Assembly: GCA_002479715.1 (NCBI GenBank)
Contig: DLOT01000021.1
Span: 1 to 5,852 of the forward strand
Direction: 5' to 3'
DNA: 5,852 nt
Source: Ruminococcus sp. UBA7477
Lineage (GTDB): Bacteria > Bacillota > Clostridia > Oscillospirales > Ruminococcaceae
The number at the start of each line of letters is the position of its first letter. The first letter of the stretch is position 1. Position numbers and translations under genes: made by a program. This document shows, one piece after another, positions 5,023 through 5,852 of the stretch. The notes beneath the pieces are model-generated. The model saw only the letters and a list, made by a program, of their open reading frames with translations. It did no database searches and was not told the DNA's origin.

Positions 5023-5852
5023 ATGGAAGACGATAAGTATAACGATATAGATCTGAAGTTTACCGACAAGCCCGCAGAGCCTGACGAAATCCCCGACTTC
5101 GGCGGCAGCGCCGAGGAGCAGCTGATCGGGCAGGACTTGGATGGTAACCTCGGAGAAGCCGCGGAAATGGCAGAGAGCGAAAACGGGGCGGAGGGAATTT
5201 TTGCCGTTCCCGGATCGGATGCTCTCGAGATCCCCGAAAGTGATGACGACCCTGCCGAAGCCGCTCTGGGCAGTCTTGCCTATGATGCTGTCGAGGCGCA
5301 CTATACCTTTATAAATCTCGCAGCAATATTGATCGTGTTTCTGACGATCGGCATGACACTGTTTCTTATCCGCGAGGGAAAGCGCTACAGCACCGATAAC
5401 ATTATGCTCAATATGCAGACCTTTGCGGACGGCAGCTATACTCAGTCTTTGAGCAACAGATATATCGGCGAATCAAAGCTCGGAAGTCTTGCTTCAAAGC
5501 TGGGCGGTCTGCTCAAATATGCTTACGGAGTAAACGACGAAAGCCTGAAGAAAAAGCCGGAGCAAGGTCCGTCTGTTACGTTAGGATCCGGAACACAGAC
5601 ACAGACGGTCACGGACTCGCAGGGAGAAACCGTTACCACCATAGCGACGACTACGTCCAGGGTAGTTATCAACCCCGAAATTACGGGAATAACGGTGACC
5701 ATGCCTTCGGTCACCATACCTATACAGTCCGGCTTTACGGGAGTTATAAAGCACACCACAACGTCAATGACAAGCTCGTTTACAAGCACGGCTCCGTTTG
5801 TTCCCACTGCAACGACCACTTCGGGGGAAAGCTCGGGAACGACACCGCCGCC
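5023..5852 (+). CDS. Single-pass membrane protein with acidic N-terminus and Thr-rich linker, weakly AlgJ/DHHW-like (3' end outside window)
   Basis: The frame from ATG 5023 stays open to the window edge (276 codons), so the C-terminal domain is unseen. Residues 1-93 are strongly acidic and probably disordered. Residues 94-116 form one membrane helix (YTFINLAAILIVFLTIGMTLF). Residues 117-170 (REGKRYSTDN, FADGSYTQSLSNRY, LLKYAYG) resemble the segment just after the membrane anchor in DHHW/AlgJ-like proteins, which are the usual partners of AlgI-type MBOAT proteins, although the typical FPxRD-like block is not there. From about 183 onward the sequence becomes a Thr/Ser/Val/Pro-rich linker that continues past the edge, as in extracellular stalks of ruminococcal surface proteins. 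The gene lies 25 bases after the MBOAT gene. The unseen part could be an SGNH/DHHW esterase-like domain or something else. The DHHW resemblance is by eye and weak; the coding call is strong. Confidence 0.85.
   Translation, partial: MEDDKYNDIDLKFTDKPAEPDEIPDFGGSAEEQLIGQDLDGNLGEAAEMAESENGAEGIFAVPGSDALEIPESDDDPAEAALGSLAYDAVEAHYTFINLAAILIVFLTIGMTLFLIREGKRYSTDNIMLNMQTFADGSYTQSLSNRYIGESKLGSLASKLGGLLKYAYGVNDESLKKKPEQGPSVTLGSGTQTQTVTDSQGETVTTIATTTSRVVINPEITGITVTMPSVTIPIQSGFTGVIKHTTTSMTSSFTSTAPFVPTATTTSGESSGTTPP

Noticed and set aside
5694..5715. Inverted repeat GGTGACC...GGTCACC inside the partner gene
   Set aside because: It encodes the repetitive TVTMPSVT stretch of the linker, and a 7-base repeat there is expected from Thr and Val codon reuse. 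No U-run follows.

Overview
The window looks like chromosomal DNA of a Gram-positive anaerobe of the class Clostridia, most like Ruminococcus and its relatives (Oscillospirales). This is an inference. It rests on the Firmicutes-style order accC-accD-accA, strong AAGGAGG-type ribosome binding sites, promoters with a TGTG extended -10, Thr/Ser-rich linkers in a surface protein, and the wording of the carboxylase motifs (for example DTSGAYCGIGAEERGQG in AccA).

Region 1 (1-2371, plus strand) is the end of an acetyl-CoA carboxylase operon, the enzyme that makes malonyl-CoA for fatty-acid synthesis. It holds the 3' part of accC (biotin carboxylase), accD (carboxyltransferase beta) and a complete accA (carboxyltransferase alpha), with gaps of about 20 bases. 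Two members are abnormal. accD is cut by an in-frame TAA at 1222-1224, where the family has a near-invariant Lys, although the rest of the gene is still in frame to 1530. accC lacks about 7-8 residues of a highly conserved segment. AccD also has a shortened second zinc knuckle. accA looks normal.

Region 2 (2372-3540) holds a minus-strand extended-SDR (NAD-dependent epimerase/dehydratase-like) gene. It converges on accA across a strong hairpin whose U-tract serves the minus strand. It is transcribed from its own promoter in the 189-base gap at 3426-3614.

Region 3 (3541-5852, plus strand) starts from a divergent promoter of nearly identical design. It contains an MBOAT/AlgI-like polytopic membrane protein and, 25 bases after it with a perfect Shine-Dalgarno, a single-pass protein that runs off the window. 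The second protein has an acidic N-terminal region, one membrane segment, a short stretch resembling the N-terminus of AlgJ/AlgX/DHHW-type partners of MBOAT acyltransferases, and a long Thr-rich linker. The MBOAT protein keeps the family framework but appears to have lost both conserved histidines, so this may be a non-catalytic MBOAT with a dedicated surface partner. That pair is the most interesting candidate for an undescribed system here. No RNA genes, CRISPR arrays or mobile elements were seen.
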